This document shows, piece by piece, positions 12,301 through 22,812 of a DNA stretch of 64,000 bases. The stretch is taken from NCBI GenBank assembly GCA_013368315.1, contig JAACJM010000338.1, forward strand, positions 1 through 64,000, written 5' to 3'. The translations under genes and the position numbers were made by a program. This DNA comes from Tetrapyrgos nigripes (taxonomy: Eukaryota > Basidiomycota > Agaricomycetes > Agaricales > Campanellaceae). The notes beneath the pieces were generated by a model, which worked only from the letters and a program-made list of their open reading frames with translations, did not search any database and had not been told where the DNA came from. Positions within the stretch are counted from its first letter, which is position 1, and the number at the start of each line of letters is the position of its first letter.

Positions 12301-13268
12301 GGAACAATTCAAGGACCTTAAACGTAGCACAAGTCTGTGGGTCATCCTGGGTTGCTGGGAACCAACAATGACGCATGCATTGTTGTCGAAATGAAACCTC
12401 CCCACAGCCGCAATAGTTCACAGATACGGGATGAAGGCCATTTGTATGGATTACCAAGAAGCCCACATTTCCTCAGCAGGGGTATGGGCACTCCTCGTTT
12501 CGTGGGTGACCAAGCTGGACCGTTAGACCAATGTCCTTCAAGAAAATCCACTCGAAGAACTTGCCATTCCATTTCTATGGGACAAAGTGGTAAGAGCTTC
12601 TTCAATAAATGTTTTTACACGACTCTAAGCTCACCTTGATGATGTCCAGTGGTCTATTTCGGTGTTCATCTCAGCAACATTCTTCACATAGAAGATCTGG
12701 AGCGTAGCAATCCATGCACTGATACAGTGGTATGTGTGTGTCATCTGTCCTGCAGCATAGTGGGTGCACATTGTTAAAGTAGTCACCACGACCTTCTCCC
12801 CTCAGCAGCTCTGCCAGATACTCATCACGGAGCAGCCGCCACAGTAACATGGGCTGATCCTGATCACCAACATGTCAGACACAGCTCCCTATAGCCAAAA
12901 GAAACTCTTACCGATGAGACGTAGCGTCTCTTCACTGCCACCGCCTTTGTCACGGACTCATCGCCCTCCTCTACCCTTTCTGAGCCATCGTCCAACACGT
13001 AACAGCCTTCCCATTGCCACCCTCCATCCGCATTCTCGATTGGACGAGGTGCACATTTTTCTCAAAGTTGCTGCATAAGCTGATGTTGTCGTTTCTTCTG
13101 TGGTGATCCAAATTCATAGACCAGCTGACTTGTATGGCCTCGACGCATATCGGAGGACAGTTCACAGATCTCTATTGTCATCCTGGGTGCTGGGGTATAT
13201 AAATCATCCATAGTAAACTCGTCCTTGTCGTCGACGGAAACATGTTTGCATTTTGCTGGGATATGCAT
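9309..13268 (-). pseudogene. KDZ transposase with CxC2-like zinc cluster, three in-frame TGA stops
   Basis: This is the transposase of the surrounding KDZ element. In order on the minus strand it has: an acidic N-terminus near 13.2 kb; RDEYLAELLRGEGRGDY (about 12.82 kb) and a cysteine cluster (YQCMDCYAP..CEECC..DEHR; then LVIHTNGLHPV..CGCGE and WFPAT) typical of CxC2; the catalytic core with IDACFQLKR, GLGTGNAYFV, GVCARHEMV, DLQKGERY, NSYDIACQWHKNL, VPKLHIHSHNLPC-like residues and the glycine-rich GIGRTDVEGIERSWA; then LGRCIGRFRALQAMYTP and a helical C-terminus ending at 9309 in an acidic tail. Several short introns separate the exons. TGA codons interrupt the frame at 12671-12673, 12473-12475 and 13062-13064, so the gene is dead. 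The exact 5' end is uncertain. Confidence 0.88.
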
Positions 13269-14573
13269 GGTGGTCAAAGGTGTGTTTCAATTTTTCGATG
13301 GGTTCAATTCTAGGGATACCAAGAGTCATATAAGGCCGTTTGCCTGTCGTGCTGCCTTTCCAAGACCCTGAAGCATCTGAGATCCTTACGCAACCAGCCA
13401 CAGCTCCTATAAAGTCGACATTCTCTGTGGTACTAAGGGACAACCACTACCAGCATACATGTCTTCCAGGTACTTATGTCCCACCCATCTCAATCTAAAT
13501 TGCTGATGCCTTCACTCCAGCTCCAACCACAGTTCCAACCCAGGTCTTGAGACGGCCACTACCACCAAGTGAGTAATTTGGTCCGTATCTATCCTCTACA
13601 GAGGGGTAACCATTGATTCCTTGCTCTTACAATATTTCCTGCCAGTTCAACTGCAATCTAGAGAAGTTTTGAATTTACTACTGGCTTCAAGGCATCAAGT
13701 TTTATGCCTGGGCACACCAAATACCCTGTTCCATTTGTCGGCAGGGTATGACGCGCACTATCACTGATGGAGAAACTGTGGAACGAGATTGGCAGGAGCC
13801 AATATAGGTACATATCAGTGTATTCGCTTTGATTGAATTATAAATTGGGCGATTTTTGCAATCCAATGTGAAAGGGACTCTATTTATCTGAATTATAAAT
13901 TGCTGAAACAAGGGATGTTTTCGCGATCCGATGTGAAAGGCAGAGCAAGCAGTGTGATTGAAACGAGCATCTGTACAATGTATTCTAGACAAAGGAGGTA
14001 TTTACTAGAGAAGGGCCGACTGCATCGGCAAAACCCTTGCTTGCTTTTATGTGGGTGGGACCATACAAAGGAGACTTTGTTTGGCATTATTTGCTAGAAA
14101 TCTGCTGTGCGCTTTAATTATGGGGGCGGTAAGGCCCTGCAAGCAAGGGAATAATTCAACCTGCTGCTTACATGGAGCGAGTGGCATACATCGAGGTTGC
14201 CTCAGCCACATCGTCGGTTCCAAACATAATGGTCTGGTCTCCCAAATTCACCAGCCTACAATACTCCTGTTGAGCTAGAGAACTACATTCCATTATTCAA
14301 ACACTTGTTACAGCACTCAACACAACATGAGGACTTACTAAGAATTGGTGATCGTAGCCGATCTCTCAGAATGAACCACCCAGTGGGAATACGCTCCAGA
14401 AGACAAATCAGTCATGGTTACATTGGGTGACGACTTCATTCCCTCAGCATACCCCGAGCCCATGGACATAAATGGGTTGACTACTGGAGGGCAAGGGGAT
14501 CGAGATGGTTTGGACGGTGACCTAGCCCGACTCTGCAGTTTAGATGGCGAGCCAGCCCGACTCGACGGTTTAT
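13269..14573. other. KDZ interior without a recognised gene
   Basis: No convincing coding region is seen. Two copies of the element's GAATTATAAAT motif lie at about 13834 and 13890. A plus-strand frame at 14414-14608 rich in Gly and Asp (GLTTGGQGDRDGLDGDLARL) is repetitive and has no known family. Confidence 0.35.
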
Positions 14574-15056
14574 TCAGAGATGCCCAAGTAGGCCAGAATG
14601 GCCAGTAGGAAAGGGTTTTGACAGAGAGGCAGAGGTTGGTGAAGAGAATGGGTTAATACAACTATCATATTTGTAGTTTTCTGTGTGCCTGTGGTAATGC
14701 AAGCAGTACCACCGAAAAGATTCCAGACATTCCTTTTCGTCATTGAACCCTTTGTAGACCTCTGAAAGGGACACGGTTGCCTTTAGGTGGTTCCTAAAGA
14801 AAAATCCCCAGTGAGCGCAAGAATTAAAAGGGCTGGTAAGCGTGTCTGACCAGTCTGAAAAAATTGCAGCACCATCACCCGTAAAGACCAGATAAAATCG
14901 GAAGTTGAGGCTTTTCGCTTTCTGGGAAGCTTCGGTGGTGTTGATAATGGGTGTGCATCCTTTCCGAGGATCTGCAAGGAATACCAGATCCTTGATATCA
15001 AGGTTTTCCAACCTGAAAGCACCTCGGCGGGGGGTGACATAGGTGACTTGGGTCAT
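14574..15056 (-). CDS. Hypothetical protein, possible viroplasmin/RNase H1 N-terminal fold
   Basis: The frame runs 160 codons from an ATG at 15056. The middle reads FRFYLVFTGDGAAIFSDWSD and then SLSEVYKGFNDEKECLESF, which loosely resembles the small RNA-binding module found at the N-terminus of RNase H1 and in caulimovirus inclusion protein (Y.V..G...G.F.sW followed by a lysine/phenylalanine segment). Proteins with this module are frequent in basidiomycetes. The C-terminus is Ser/Pro-rich. It lies inside the KDZ element as a passenger and may be a fragment. The function is unknown and the fold call is weak. Confidence 0.4.
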   Translation of the reverse strand: MTQVTYVTPRRGAFRLENLDIKDLVFLADPRKGCTPIINTTEASQKAKSLNFRFYLVFTGDGAAIFSDWSDTLTSPFNSCAHWGFFFRNHLKATVSLSEVYKGFNDEKECLESFRWYCLHYHRHTENYKYDSCINPFSSPTSASLSKPFPTGHSGLLGHL

Positions 15057-15251
15057 CGCTGAGCTGAGGGTTGAGAGGTTGATTAGGGAAGGGAAGTAAA
15101 AAGGTGACGATCACACGATTGGGTAGAGTACGCGTCAAGTACGCATCCGATCCAACACAAAGGGGTCACTTGTTCCAGAACCATTTTGTCAATCAGTCCC
15201 CAATTTCACGCCACTCAAACCAATTTATAAATCAGATCCATATGGAATACA

Positions 15252-15445
15252 AAAAGAAGAACCTGACAGTCCTTCGACGGTTGTCATTTTCATGAATGAT
15301 CAACTCAGTGCAATTATAAATCCTACTTTGAATCGAGCCTGAACAACTTTACGATGGTGAACCTGACAGTCGTACAACGGTCGTCATTTTCATGAAAATG
15401 ATCAACTCAGCGCAATTATAAATCCTACTTTGAAGAACTTTACGA
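15252..15445. repeat. Tandem repeat of about 100 bp in the KDZ interior
   Basis: Two adjacent copies share GAACCTGACAGTC, CAACGG or CGACGG, GTCATTTTCATGA, ATGATCAACTCAG, CAATTATAAATCCTACTTTGAA and AACTTTACGATGG. Each carries one copy of the AATTATAAATC motif also found in the element termini (about 15311 and 15414). They differ by several substitutions and small indels. Confidence 0.8.
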
Positions 15446-15499
15446 TGGTCATTTCCATGAGTGATCAATTATGCCTAAAGCAATTCATGGTTAGCAAAC

Positions 15500-16597
15500 T
15501 GAGAGAATCAGAAGGGAGGGTATGTACACATGCATACCCAGAGTTTGGCTTGCTTCCGTTGCTCACGTTTCTTGGCAGCCAGCTCTCCTCAATTGTTCCA
15601 ACAATATTTTGCCTGAATTTCTCGATGTCTAGCCCGTTTTCCTTCCTTGTCTACCTCAGACTGCTGGCTGATAACCGTACAATGACGACTATAGGAGAAC
15701 AAGCATGAGAAAGAGCCAAAGTGCTGCGAATGCAAGAACTCACCGTGCACTAGCAGCTGCTCGAGATTCCCTATGTCTAAGAAGAAACACAAATGGTTGA
15801 GTAGCAAGATATAGTAGTATCAAGCACTCGATGTACCTTTGATAGTTTTGCGCATTGACTTTTTGGCGCTTGAGTCGCTTCCAGATACCTTCCTGGTACT
15901 CCAGCATTTCGTTGAGCTCGTCAAACCCAAACCCTTGGTTTTGAAGGAATTGTACCTCTGCTGGACCTGTAAGATGAATTTGTGCATGTTCAGGTGGTGG
16001 ATGATGCATGATGAAAGTCAAGTTTGAACGACGCGGGTCTAGAATGAATGAGACTTAATACTAATACGTCATTGAAAGCAATCTGAAAGTCACCATGAGG
16101 AGTCTGAAAGTCACCACGAGGAAACTGAGAACTGCGTTTTCCTTCATGAGAATGCCACGGTGAGGACTGAGATGACAATATGCTCCTGTTGTGACGAAAT
16201 GGAAGACCTGCAATGGGCTATGTGAGTGGGATTGGAAAAGGAATTCATGGTACATATCTCAAGAAGGATTGCTGGAGAGATTTAATACACATTTGAAGAG
16301 TTAAATAGTGCAGTTTTCCAATGTAACATTGGTTATGTTGAATATTCTCTGACATGTTGTGCCCAATAGACTGGGTTTTATGTCTCTGGCTTCTGTCAAA
16401 TGTGTTTTTGGTGGTAGATACATGGCTGAGTTGTGAGGTTGGGCAGGATAGCCAACTCGAAAGTTAGGGGCTCCGGTGTCTATGGCACGTGGGATTTTCG
16501 GCCTTCTGTTGTTATTGATTTGAGAGACGCGTGCACTGAAACCTTCACCAAATTTTTGGCGGTGGTCCTTTACAATCTTTTCTCTATACTTCGGCAA
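15500..16597 (-). other. Candidate exons of a minus-strand hypothetical gene inside KDZ
   Basis: Frames at about 16301-16597 (HRQKFGEGFSARVSQIN, PKIPRAIDTGAPNFRVGYPA) and 15740-16021 (LTGPAEVQFLQNQGFGFDEL, IWKRLKRQKVNAQNYQ) have coding-like composition and are separated by intron-like stretches. No start codon is evident, because the upstream frame is closed just above 16597. I do not recognise a family. It faces the plus-strand gene starting at 16608, so the two would share a promoter if real. Confidence 0.3.
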
Positions 16598-16607
16598 TCA
16601 TCTTCAT

Positions 16608-18970
16608 ATGGTCAAGAACGCAAAGACCAAGTCTGAGCGTGGCCCTGGGGCTCCTAGTACCCTCAACTCCGTTCGGGAAGACTGGCTCAATACACAATTC
16701 CAGGACTACGTTACTATTACCGACCAAAAGCAAAAGACAATTGCAGATTGGTTCAAGGAGTTCCCCTACCATAAGGAGGAGGAACCAGAGGAATTCGCCG
16801 TTATCACTTATCTTGACTCCAAGGTCACGTCGAGCTCAGACACTGCCAATCCAACATCTTCCACCTCATCATCGTCTCCAGAAGGCAACACTGAGAAGTC
16901 TTCCAACTCAAAACCCTCCTGAACACTGAAAGACACGCCTATTTCATCCTTTCCCACTGCAGCTGCTGATGACTCTGAACCTGACACGACTGGCGTCGTA
17001 CCTGCTCCGCTCGTCACACCAGAGTCTGTTCCAAATATTCCAGCCCCAAACATGACCACGTTCACTGAAAAGGACATAGAGAAGTGGGAGGCTTTACTGA
17101 AGAACCTCAGTGAGGACGACCTGCAATCAATACGAGCTCAGCGCACTCTCCCAGAATGAGAATGATGAAGTCATTTCGTTGGGGGACGGTCTCGCTCAGA
17201 AAGAGAAGTCGAGTAAGGAGGGTGAGAAGGAGAAAAAAGAGAAAAAGAAGGGGAAGAAAAAGAAGGGAAAGGAGGGAAAGGGAGTGGAGAAAGAGATGAC
17301 CGAGGAGAAGGACAAGGAGAAAGAGAAAGAGAGGGAGAAGGGGAAAGGAAAAAATGTGGGCAAGCATGGGGGAAAAGATGATGAAAAGCAGAGGAGCAAG
17401 AAGGATACAGCTGAAGAAGATACCCCAGTCCCCGAAGAGCTACGTCATAGTTCTCGTCCTCGTCCTACACCTGCCCTCCTTCAGGAATTTCTCAGCACTG
17501 TTCCTGAAGGCTGGCTCCCCTCCACCGTGATCGATGGCCTGAAACGCTTCCCGATTGTGGAGCTTTCAGCTGCACTCAAACAGTTGGCTGCTGGAGTTAG
17601 TGGTGGGGTGCTCGAGTTTAACCAAGTGGTTCAGGTCGTTGCTCGGACTTACCCAACTTATATGATGGACGTGGCTATTGTGGAAAAACAAAATGAGAAG
17701 ATGTTGGACAGACAGAGTGTCGTTGGCGAGGAGGACAGAAAGGCGAAAGAAGTGAGCTCCCAAGTTGAAATGGAGTGTCCACCCGTTACCTCTGCTGTTC
17801 CCGCTCCAACGTCTCAAACAGACTCAATGCCCTCAACTTCGAAAGTCCATCAAGCTCTGGAGGCTCTTCGGGGATATGCGCTTTCTTGCTCAGCCGGAAT
17901 ACCTGATATTACGGCAGACCTGATACAAATTTTTGGGGAAGGATATCCGACTGCATGGGATCGAGCTATTGCAGCTGCCAGTCCGTTGGATAGAGACGAA
18001 GATCCTTCATTGGCCCTGGAACGCCTGGAGAAGTGTGTACAGGAGTTGGGGCTGGACAAAGATGGCATTGTTGAGCCGGTAACAGAGGTAAATGGTTCGG
18101 ATAATATTTCAGCTCCCGAGTCTGGACTTCCCGATTCTACTCCAGCTTTGGTGTCTGCAGTCCCTCTAGCTCGTGCAACGTCGTCGGTTCCTGCAAGTCC
18201 GGGAGTAGCTCCTGATTGTGATGCAGATGACCCTATGACTGAGCATCCACCTCGGTTACCTCTTCTTCAGTTCTATCAGCAACCTCTCCAGCGCTGGACC
18301 CAACACACTGGCCACCTTGGATGAAGTCGGCTGCGACATATCTCCAGAACACATTCGAAAAGCTGATGTTTGGAGATTTGGGGGTAACACTCTTGGAGGA
18401 ATGGGCTATCTTTGAGCACTGGCATGAGTACAACAATCCAAAGGTGCGAGGATGTTGCATTTAATGCTATAGACAAATGTACTGATATGGGCTTATGGTG
18501 GAAGTCTCAAGCGAACTGTTTCTCAAGCGATGGAAGACCTCGAGCAGTGCATGAGTGGTATCGTTATGGATGCTCCTTCAAGGACATGACACCAAAGCAG
18601 AAGGCTGACTCTGATCTCTCAACTATGCCTGATACTTGGGCTATGTGGTGGTCACAAATTAATCTGAATTGGCTTCAGGGAAGGAGAGCATAATTCTCAG
18701 AAGCGAAGGAGATGGTGATTGGTCGGATTTGGACAAATGCGGTCCAGTCGGCATGCTAACTGTTATCATGTGCTTAGTCTGATGGAAGGATTCTGATGCT
18801 GATAAGACAATTTGGGGTGCTGCAGTTCAAGACGTTATCTTTGCACTCAAAGGTTTGAATAAGGGTAACCGGTAGGTTGTGTTATTCAGATATCATCTGC
18901 TTGTGTTGACAAGGGTTCTGCATAGGACACGAGGAGTGCGCCGGAAGCGTGATGCAGTAGTTGACGAGGA
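16608..18970 (+). pseudogene. Agaricomycete hypothetical protein, Lys/Glu-rich with conserved Trp-rich C-terminus, decayed
   Basis: The N-terminus reads GPGAPSTLNSVREDWLNTQF and TIADWFKEFPY, a start shared by many uncharacterised mushroom proteins. A long Lys/Glu run (about 17200-17400) follows, then PEELRHSSRPRP and helices. The C-terminal part has PPWMKSAATYLQNTF, LLEEWAIFEHW, RPRAVHEWYRYG, TWAMWWSQINLNW and DWSDLDKCGPVGMLTV followed by WGAAVQDVIFAL, a module that recurs in agaricomycete hypothetical proteins. The frame is broken by TGA at 16920-16922, a shift near 17110-17150, a shift or intron near 18290, an intron near 18445-18510 and TGA at 18780-18782. It is a passenger in the KDZ element and probably not functional. 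Its role is unknown. Confidence 0.5.
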
Positions 18971-18984
18971 AGAGAGCACATCCA

Positions 18985-20915
18985 AGTGTCATCGAACACG
19001 TTCAAATCTTCCCTTGTCTGTTTAGCAGTCTCTTTGTCCCTGCTCGTAAAATTTTCATATGATGCGTCGATGTCGATTTCATGTTCAATTTAGACTTTCA
19101 ATACAACAAGGGATTGACCATTCATACTATATAAATTGACCCTTGCACTACAGACTTTTGCGAGACACATGTTCATGACTGGGTAACTCTGTTCTATTAG
19201 AAGTGGGAACTATAGGAAATCATGGTGGAGCATCTTCAAGGTCTAATATTTTCGCTAATCCTCTCCCATCCCCTCGGCAACTTCAGTATCAGTAACGTCA
19301 ATGGCACTGTCAAGGAGGAGAAAGGGTGGGAACGGTAGACGGTGAACCGGGGTGAGGGAATGATGCTGATGATGGCTTCGAGAACGTATGATCACGGGCA
19401 CTACATGTAGTACACCGTCAGCGAGGCATCCAAACGAATCTGATTGCGACACACCTGCATCCTTGTTCACACTGGATAAGGACCCTGTATCATTCGCATA
19501 ATTTCGCATAATACCACACATAATACTGTCTCTTGCTCCTGACGCACTGGTTCAGGTTTATATAGCTTCAAAATTGAGGAGCAAAGTCTAAATGAAGGGT
19601 AATATGAATCCAGACTCACTAATTAGGGCAAATGTAGGATTTTCGGCTCCATGGGAATGATCAGGACTTGATGAGGCTAGCGGGCTGTGTGTGTCAATAG
19701 ATGTGTCAACCAGAACCAGTAGAGAGTCAGAGGGGAATGTGGGTCGACTGCTCAAGACCAGGGCAGATTCAGAAAAGGATGTCAAACGCTGGGTTCAGTA
19801 ACCATGGGTGAAGGACGGGCAGGTGAGAAAGATAGGGGTATTTGACGTTGGGTGAGAAAGCAACCTAGTTGATGTATATGCAGCAGAGTGTCCTGATTGG
19901 AAGATGAGACAGCAAAACAAGGCTGCATGGCTACATAGAAACGGGCTGGAAAGGAAAGGTCAGTGAGTACTTGCAGATTGTTAATATAAGTGGGAGACTT
20001 ACGTAGGAGATCTACATGGAAAATCCATACCTAGCTAGCGGAGACACTGCCAGGGTAGGATTAGCGAGATGTTTATGCAGCGGAGTATCCTGATTGGAAG
20101 ATGAGACGCCAAAGCAAGGCTGCACGCTGGAAAGGAAAGGTCAGCAAGTACTTCCAGATTATCATACCTAGCCAGCGGAAACGTGCCAGGGTAGGGTTAG
20201 CAAGGGAAGTAGCTTGGACAGTTGTAGGAATGAAGAATAGATGAGAATATGCATAGGAAAGAGACAGGTCAGGCGGGGGTGGAGGTGAAGGTGGTGAGGC
20301 AAGGAATAACGCAAAAAAAAAAAGGCAAGAGAAATGAAAATGGGGCCCAGGTCCTTCGAAGATGGGTCATTCGAGAGAAATAAAACGTGATGGTGAAAGG
20401 AAAGGGGGATGGTGAAAAAGAGAGCATACGACGGAGGCTCTCTGAGCATCGAACATCAGCGAGAAGGATAGAGCATATGTGAGAGTTCGCGACTAGAGGA
20501 ATTAAACTACCAACCAGAGAAGGAAAAGCAGCGTAGAGAGGAAGCAGAAGAAAATTGGGTAGTGTGTCTGACAGAGCCATTGAACAGTATTCCCGTTGGT
20601 TGGATATGGTTATTACACAACTTGAAGCAGGAATGAGTGCTGGTGCACAATGGGGGAGGGGATAGAAGGGTATGAGGGTGGATGTCGTAGGGTAAGAACA
20701 AACCATAAACAGAAATGAACCGTAAATGTGACGAGTCCATTTGTCAGTAGCTGATATGTCCAAAATGGGATGAATTAATTTTGTCTGAAACCTCTGAAAC
20801 CTTAAGTACGAAAAGGGAAAGTGGCATGGCCCCAAAGCCTGGCTCGACCTGCCAGAGCGGCATCCTGGGCATGCCCACTTGGAGGTGACCTGGTCCGATG
20901 GATTTATAAATCGCC
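18985..20915. other. KDZ interior, right part, no gene recognised
   Basis: Apart from the direct repeat at about 19866-20205 this stretch shows no convincing coding region. Frames at about 20168-20990 on the minus strand have no family resemblance, and their starts are not supported. Confidence 0.35.
19866..20205. repeat. Direct repeat of about 150-190 bp in the KDZ interior
   Basis: Two copies share the blocks GATGT(A/T)TATGCAGC(A/G)GAGT, TCCTGATTGGAAGATGAGAC, GGAAAGGAAAGGTCAG and, after these, ACCTAGC(T/C)AGCGGA and GCCAGGGTAGG(A/G)TTAGC. The second copy lacks a short piece present in the first. It is probably a local duplication within the element. Confidence 0.75.
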
Positions 20916-20961
20916 TCGTGGCTTCGTCCGGGTGATTTATAATTTGTACTACAGCATGGCC
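20916..20961 (-). repeat. KDZ right terminal inverted repeat
   Basis: Read inward from the end it shows TGCTGTAG (20949-20956), AATTATAAATC (20934-20944) and CGGACGAA (20923-20930), in the same order as the left end. A further TTTATAAATCG copy lies at about 20902. The first bases of the two ends match poorly, so the terminus is recognised by the internal blocks and the target duplication. Confidence 0.75.
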
Positions 20962-22041
20962 TGTAGAAAGGAGATCGATAGCGACGGAACAATCAACCTA
21001 TTATTCGACAACACTTGGCAACGATGTGGCTTATGGGACAAGATGATCTCTGACCGCAGACCTCAATTTGCGAGCCAAGTAATGAAAGGAATATACGCTA
21101 AGTTAGGTATCACTTCGGCACTCAGTACAGCTTATCATCCACAAACAGATGGTGAGACAGAAAGGTTTAATCAAGAACTTGAACAGTACCTTCGAACCTT
21201 CTGCAACTACCACCAAGACGATTGGGTTAAATACCTACCCTACGCCGAATTCTGTCACAATACACGAGTTCATGCGGCAACTTGGAAATCGCCGTTCGAA
21301 TTACTCCATGGATATTTACCTCAACTCTTCCCCACAATTAACCCAACTTCACACGTACCAAAAGTCGAAGAACGCCTTCAAAACTTGGATACTCTCCGAG
21401 AAGAACTAAAAGCAAGTCTGTCGACAGCGGCAGAATTGATGAAGGAACAAAACAAGGACTATACGAACAAAGGGGTGAAATTTAAGGTTGGGAACAAGGT
21501 GTTACTAGACAGAAAAAATCTGAAGACAACGAGGCCAAAAGCTAAGTTGGCAAATCGTCGTCATGGTCCGTTCGAAATCACTGACATTATCAGTGAAGTC
21601 AACTACCGACTCAAATTACCAAATACCTGGCACATTCATCCAGTTTTCCATGCCTCACTCCTATCGCCGTACAAAGAAACCGAAGCTCATGGAGTGAACT
21701 ACCCAGGAGAACCAGCTGAATTACTTCCTGAAGACAATGAATACGATGTGGAAGCAATTCTAGATTCAAAACCAACGAGGAACCGTCGGGGAGTACAATA
21801 CCTTGTCAAATGGTTAGACTATGCTGACTCAGAGAATTCATGGGAACCGGCATCAGGATTGACAAAGGTGAAAGATATGATTGAAACCTTCCATCGACAA
21901 CACCCAAATGCGTATCGACCAAAAAACCTGATACGACCAGGAACAACAGTGCGTTCACTGGGAGTCACCATAGGAGATATATGGCGAAGTACTCGTATGC
22001 TTCAAGCGCAAGCACAACTCCGAGGAGGAACATTGTCATGA
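20962..22041 (+). pseudogene. pol: Gypsy pol, 3' part: integrase core and chromodomain
   Basis: The integrase resumes with CRKEIDSDGTINLLF, carries the second catalytic Asp in KMISDRRPQFAS and the Glu in TDGETERFNQELEQYLR, and continues to HPVFHASLLSPY. A chromodomain follows: YDVEAILDSKPTRNRRGVQY, LVKWLDYADSENSWEP and a closing helix. In chromoviruses this module steers integration to marked chromatin. The first nine bases are the KDZ target duplication. This part has no internal stop and ends at TGA 22039-22041. It belongs to the gene starting at 6071 and is separated from it only by the KDZ element. Confidence 0.93.
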
Positions 22042-22255
22042 ATCGCTGGTATTCTATGTTCTCCTTCCCACCCCACTCGGCAACCGAACTCAGAATTCCG
22101 TCATCATTCATCGATCGCATTCCCTCGTTAACAACGTCTCACCGTAACAACATTAATAGATGGCGTTTACTGTCAAACTCGTCTCCAAACGATAACCTGA
22201 CCGCTCGCTCGACACTTATGTCACACAAACCAACAACTATAAAAGATCCCTCCCC

Positions 22256-22801
22256 ATGACGGAGAACGACAGAAGACCATCCATCACTACCAGTCGAACA
22301 ACAACCACTCACACTCTCGCTACCGCAATGTCAACAACTTCCTCTACCGACACCACCATTCATAACGCACACCCAACCAACGGGGGATGTTGCACCTACG
22401 GGAAACACTCAGGACGTCAATGTCGACTCTCAAAACAACACCAAGGACCTCACAACGGGTGTAAATGCTGCACGTGGGGAGGAGAGGATGGACCAGGGCG
22501 ATGTATATTGGGCAGAGGACATAGAGCTACATGTGTAGTTCATTGAACATCCCTACGAGCAGAACACAGAGGGAACCTGGGATGGGGAAACGGTAGTGTA
22601 TGGGGCGCACACATCACCCTACAATATGACCACAACGATGGATGGGATGGAGCAGGCTGGGGTTCTGTGACCAACACGACGGAATGGGGCGACTTAACAG
22701 ACTATTGGCCAGAACAGGGAGAATTGGACAGACGACTTCGTGAACAATGGGCGAAACACTGGACAAACAACTTGCCGAGCTCCGGTGAAAGCTCATCTTA
22801 A
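22256..22801 (+). pseudogene. Third gene of the gypsy element: double Cys/His knuckle and Trp-rich tail, one TGA
   Basis: This frame lies between pol and the 3' LTR and ends with a TAA that overlaps the polypurine tract. After a Ser/Thr-rich leader it has two consecutive Cys/His-rich units, GGCCTYGKHSGRQCRL with HQGPHNG, and CKCCTWGG with GRCILGRGHRATC, each with the pattern C..G...C.l..gH. A TGA at 22544-22546 (CAT TGA ACA) interrupts the frame. It then stays open for about 85 more codons with a Trp-rich sequence (GNLGWGNGSVWGAH, GAGWGSVTN, LTDYWPEQGELD) up to 22801. No signal peptide or membrane segment is seen, so it is not an envelope gene. A TATAAAAG box lies at 22238-22245. The knuckles suggest metal and perhaps nucleic-acid binding. 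The function is unknown. Confidence 0.55.
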
Positions 22802-22812
22802 AGAGGGGGTAA
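22800..22812 (+). other. Polypurine tract of the gypsy element
   Basis: The sequence AAAGAGGGGGTAA lies immediately before the 3' LTR. Such a purine run primes plus-strand DNA synthesis in LTR retrotransposons. It overlaps the stop codon of the third gene. Confidence 0.8.

Larger units (their letters stand above)
9037..20961. mobile_element. KDZ (Kyakuja-Dileera-Zisupton) DNA transposon with passenger genes
   Basis: This 11,925-bp element sits inside the integrase gene of the gypsy element, flanked by TGTAGAAAG. Its ends are imperfect inverted repeats: TGATGTAG..AATTATAAATC..CGGACGAA on the left and, reading inward from the right, TGCTGTAG..AATTATAAATC..CGGACGAA. The left third codes on the minus strand for a KDZ transposase with a CxC2-type zinc cluster (now with three stop codons). 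The rest holds two minus-strand candidate genes, one plus-strand gene, tandem repeats and further copies of the AATTATAAAT motif. No TET/JBP dioxygenase gene, known to travel with some fungal KDZ elements, was recognised. The copy is no longer autonomous. Confidence 0.88.

Noticed and set aside
17107..17399. Minus-strand Phe/Leu/Ser-rich frames resembling membrane segments
   Set aside because: They are the antisense of the Lys/Glu-rich run of the plus-strand passenger gene.
9037..20961. A TET/JBP dioxygenase gene in the KDZ element
   Set aside because: Looked for an HxD iron-binding motif with a following H and R in plausible frames, because such genes accompany some fungal KDZ elements; none was convincing.
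22256..22801. Interpretation of the third gypsy gene as an envelope gene
   Set aside because: There is no signal peptide, membrane segment or fusion-type motif; the Cys/His knuckles point elsewhere.
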